DNA of 5,380 nt, taken from contig CAMWYL010000235.1 of assembly GCA_947178465.1 (NCBI GenBank), forward strand, positions 1-5,380. The letters run 5' to 3'. Of this stretch, positions 4,154 to 5,380 are shown in pieces (position 1 is the first letter of the stretch; every line of letters begins with the position of its first letter). This stretch comes from an uncultured Lachnospiraceae bacterium (GTDB lineage: Bacteria; Bacillota; Clostridia; Lachnospirales; Lachnospiraceae). The translations under genes were made by a program, and so were the position numbers. The notes beneath the pieces are model-generated. The model saw nothing but the letters and a program-made list of their open reading frames with translations. It had not been told where the DNA came from and ran no database searches.

Positions 4154-5380
4154 ATGGCAGTAATCAGACCATTCAGAGCATACAGACCTAAGGAAGGATT
4201 GGAGGCGCAGATTGCGGCGCTTCCGTATGATGTTTATAACAGAGAGGAGGCGTGCGCGGCGGTCAAGGGAAAGCCGTTGTCCTTCCTGAATATTGACCGG
4301 GCGGAGACGCAGTTTGACACGTCTGTCGGTACATATGAGGATGTGGTCTATCAGAAGGCGCACGATTTACTGTGGGGAATGATAGAGCGCGGCGAGTTTG
4401 TACAGGAGGACAAGCCTGTTTACTATATCTATGAGCTGACGATGGCCGGCAGGGTGCAGACCGGCATTGTGGCCTGTGCAAGTGTGGACGATTATCAGAA
4501 TCAGGTAATTAAGAAGCACGAAAATACGCGTGCGGATAAGGAGCTTGACCGCATTCGCCATGTGGAGACCTGCGAGGCGCAGACAGGCCCGATTTTCCTT
4601 GCGTACAGGGCAAATGATGTCCTGCGGGAGATTATCGGATGCACAAAGAAACAGAAGGCGCTGTATGATTTTGTGTCTGACGACGGGATTAAACACCGCG
4701 TATGGTGTATCCGTGAGGATGCGGATATTGCTGCGATTGCGGCTGCTTTTGAAGGAATAGGGCAGATTTACATCGCGGACGGGCATCATCGCTGCGCGTC
4801 CGCGGTCAAGGTAGGATTGAAAAAGCGCGACCAAAATCCGAATTTCACAGGCGAGGAGGAATTTAATTATTTCCTCTCGGTTCTGTTTGCGGATGAGGAG
4901 CTTATGATTATGGATTATAACCGCGTTGTGAAGGACTTAAATGGTCTTTCCGGGGCAGAGTTTCTGAATGCTGTTCAAACGGTGTTCGAGGTGGTTTCCA
5001 AGGGCGGAGAATGCCAAAAGCCCGCAGGAAAGGGACAGATTGCAATGCTTTTAGAGGATACATGGTATCTGTTGAAGGTAAAGGAAGCATACCAAAGCGA
5101 CGACCCTGTGGAGGGCTTGGATGTCGCGGTGCTGCAAAACCACATTCTTGCGCCTGTTTTGGGGATTGCGGACCCTAAGACCGACAAGCGGATTGACTTT
5201 GTCGGTGGTATTCGGGGGATAGAGGAGCTTGAGAGAAGAGTAAGAACAGATGCCAAGGCGGCTTTTGCAATGTATCCGACCTCCATTCAGGAGCTGTTTG
5301 GCGTGGCGGATGCGAATCTGCTGATGCCGCCGAAATCAACATGGTTTGAACCGAAGCTCAGAAGCGGACTGTTTATACAC
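4154..5380 (+). CDS. DUF1015 (COG4198) family protein, 3' end cut by the window
   Basis: The frame is open for 409 codons to the window edge. It ends in TWFEPKLRSGLFIH, which is how these proteins normally finish, so probably only a few residues and the stop are missing. Family landmarks are PFRAYRP at the N-terminus, LPYDV (23-27), YIYEL followed by QTGIVACASVDDY in the first domain, IKKHENTRADKELDRIRH (119-136, the most conserved block), GPIFLAYR, and IADGHHRCASA with D209-G-H-H-R213. The protein is soluble. Molecular function is unestablished to my knowledge. DUF1015 genes are often next to serA and serC, which suggests a role in serine or phosphoserine metabolism. The DGHHR block resembles the phosphate-binding motif of ParB/sulfiredoxin-fold proteins, including the serine kinases SerK and SbnI; that link is inference. 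Here it lies about 1.9 kb from serA behind three oppositely oriented genes and has its own ribosome binding site and a candidate promoter. Confidence 0.93.
   Translation, partial: MAVIRPFRAYRPKEGLEAQIAALPYDVYNREEACAAVKGKPLSFLNIDRAETQFDTSVGTYEDVVYQKAHDLLWGMIERGEFVQEDKPVYYIYELTMAGRVQTGIVACASVDDYQNQVIKKHENTRADKELDRIRHVETCEAQTGPIFLAYRANDVLREIIGCTKKQKALYDFVSDDGIKHRVWCIREDADIAAIAAAFEGIGQIYIADGHHRCASAVKVGLKKRDQNPNFTGEEEFNYFLSVLFADEELMIMDYNRVVKDLNGLSGAEFLNAVQTVFEVVSKGGECQKPAGKGQIAMLLEDTWYLLKVKEAYQSDDPVEGLDVAVLQNHILAPVLGIADPKTDKRIDFVGGIRGIEELERRVRTDAKAAFAMYPTSIQELFGVADANLLMPPKSTWFEPKLRSGLFIH

Noticed and set aside
4367..4834. 155-aa open frame on the - strand opposite DUF1015
   Set aside because: The + strand frame matches the DUF1015 family throughout, and the antisense frame shows no protein-like features.

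Overview
The window looks like chromosomal DNA from a Firmicute of the class Clostridia, most likely a Lachnospiraceae-type gut anaerobe. The clues are strong AGGAGG-type ribosome binding sites, a TTG start, moderate GC with AT-rich intergenic DNA, sigma-A-like promoters (one TTGACA-17-TACAAT), and protein sequences that read as clostridial. The genus assignment is inference.

Left part (10-2255, + strand): two genes of the phosphorylated serine pathway, serC (phosphoserine aminotransferase, TTG start) and serA (D-3-phosphoglycerate dehydrogenase with a C-terminal ACT domain). They overlap by one base (TAATG) and form a translationally coupled operon. A highly structured intergenic region follows (2256-2475). 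It has a long imperfect hairpin, a second 12-bp hairpin, and a GC-rich stem followed by five Ts that probably ends the operon. Part of it resembles a dispersed intergenic repeat.

Middle part (2476-3774, - strand): three small genes of unknown function, more AT-rich than their flanks. In transcription order they are an 83-aa protein with two CxxC pairs (probable zinc ribbon), a 178-aa soluble protein I cannot name, and a 91-aa helical protein with a possible ribbon-helix-helix core. The last gene has its own near-consensus promoter, with a dyad and a pair of direct repeats around the -10, which looks like a regulated, perhaps autoregulated, unit.

Right part (3775-5380): a divergent intergenic region of about 380 bp holds a candidate extended -10 promoter for each direction, several inverted repeats and a short possible gene remnant. 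It is followed on the + strand by a DUF1015 (COG4198) gene that is almost complete and runs off the window edge.

Functional picture: to my knowledge serC, serA and a DUF1015 gene are often neighbours in Clostridia and Bacteroidetes. Here the trio is split by an oppositely oriented three-gene block. No phosphoserine phosphatase (serB) gene lies in the window. The DUF1015 protein carries a DGHHR motif reminiscent of ParB/sulfiredoxin-like serine kinases (SerK, SbnI), so a role in phosphoserine/serine interconversion is a testable hypothesis.
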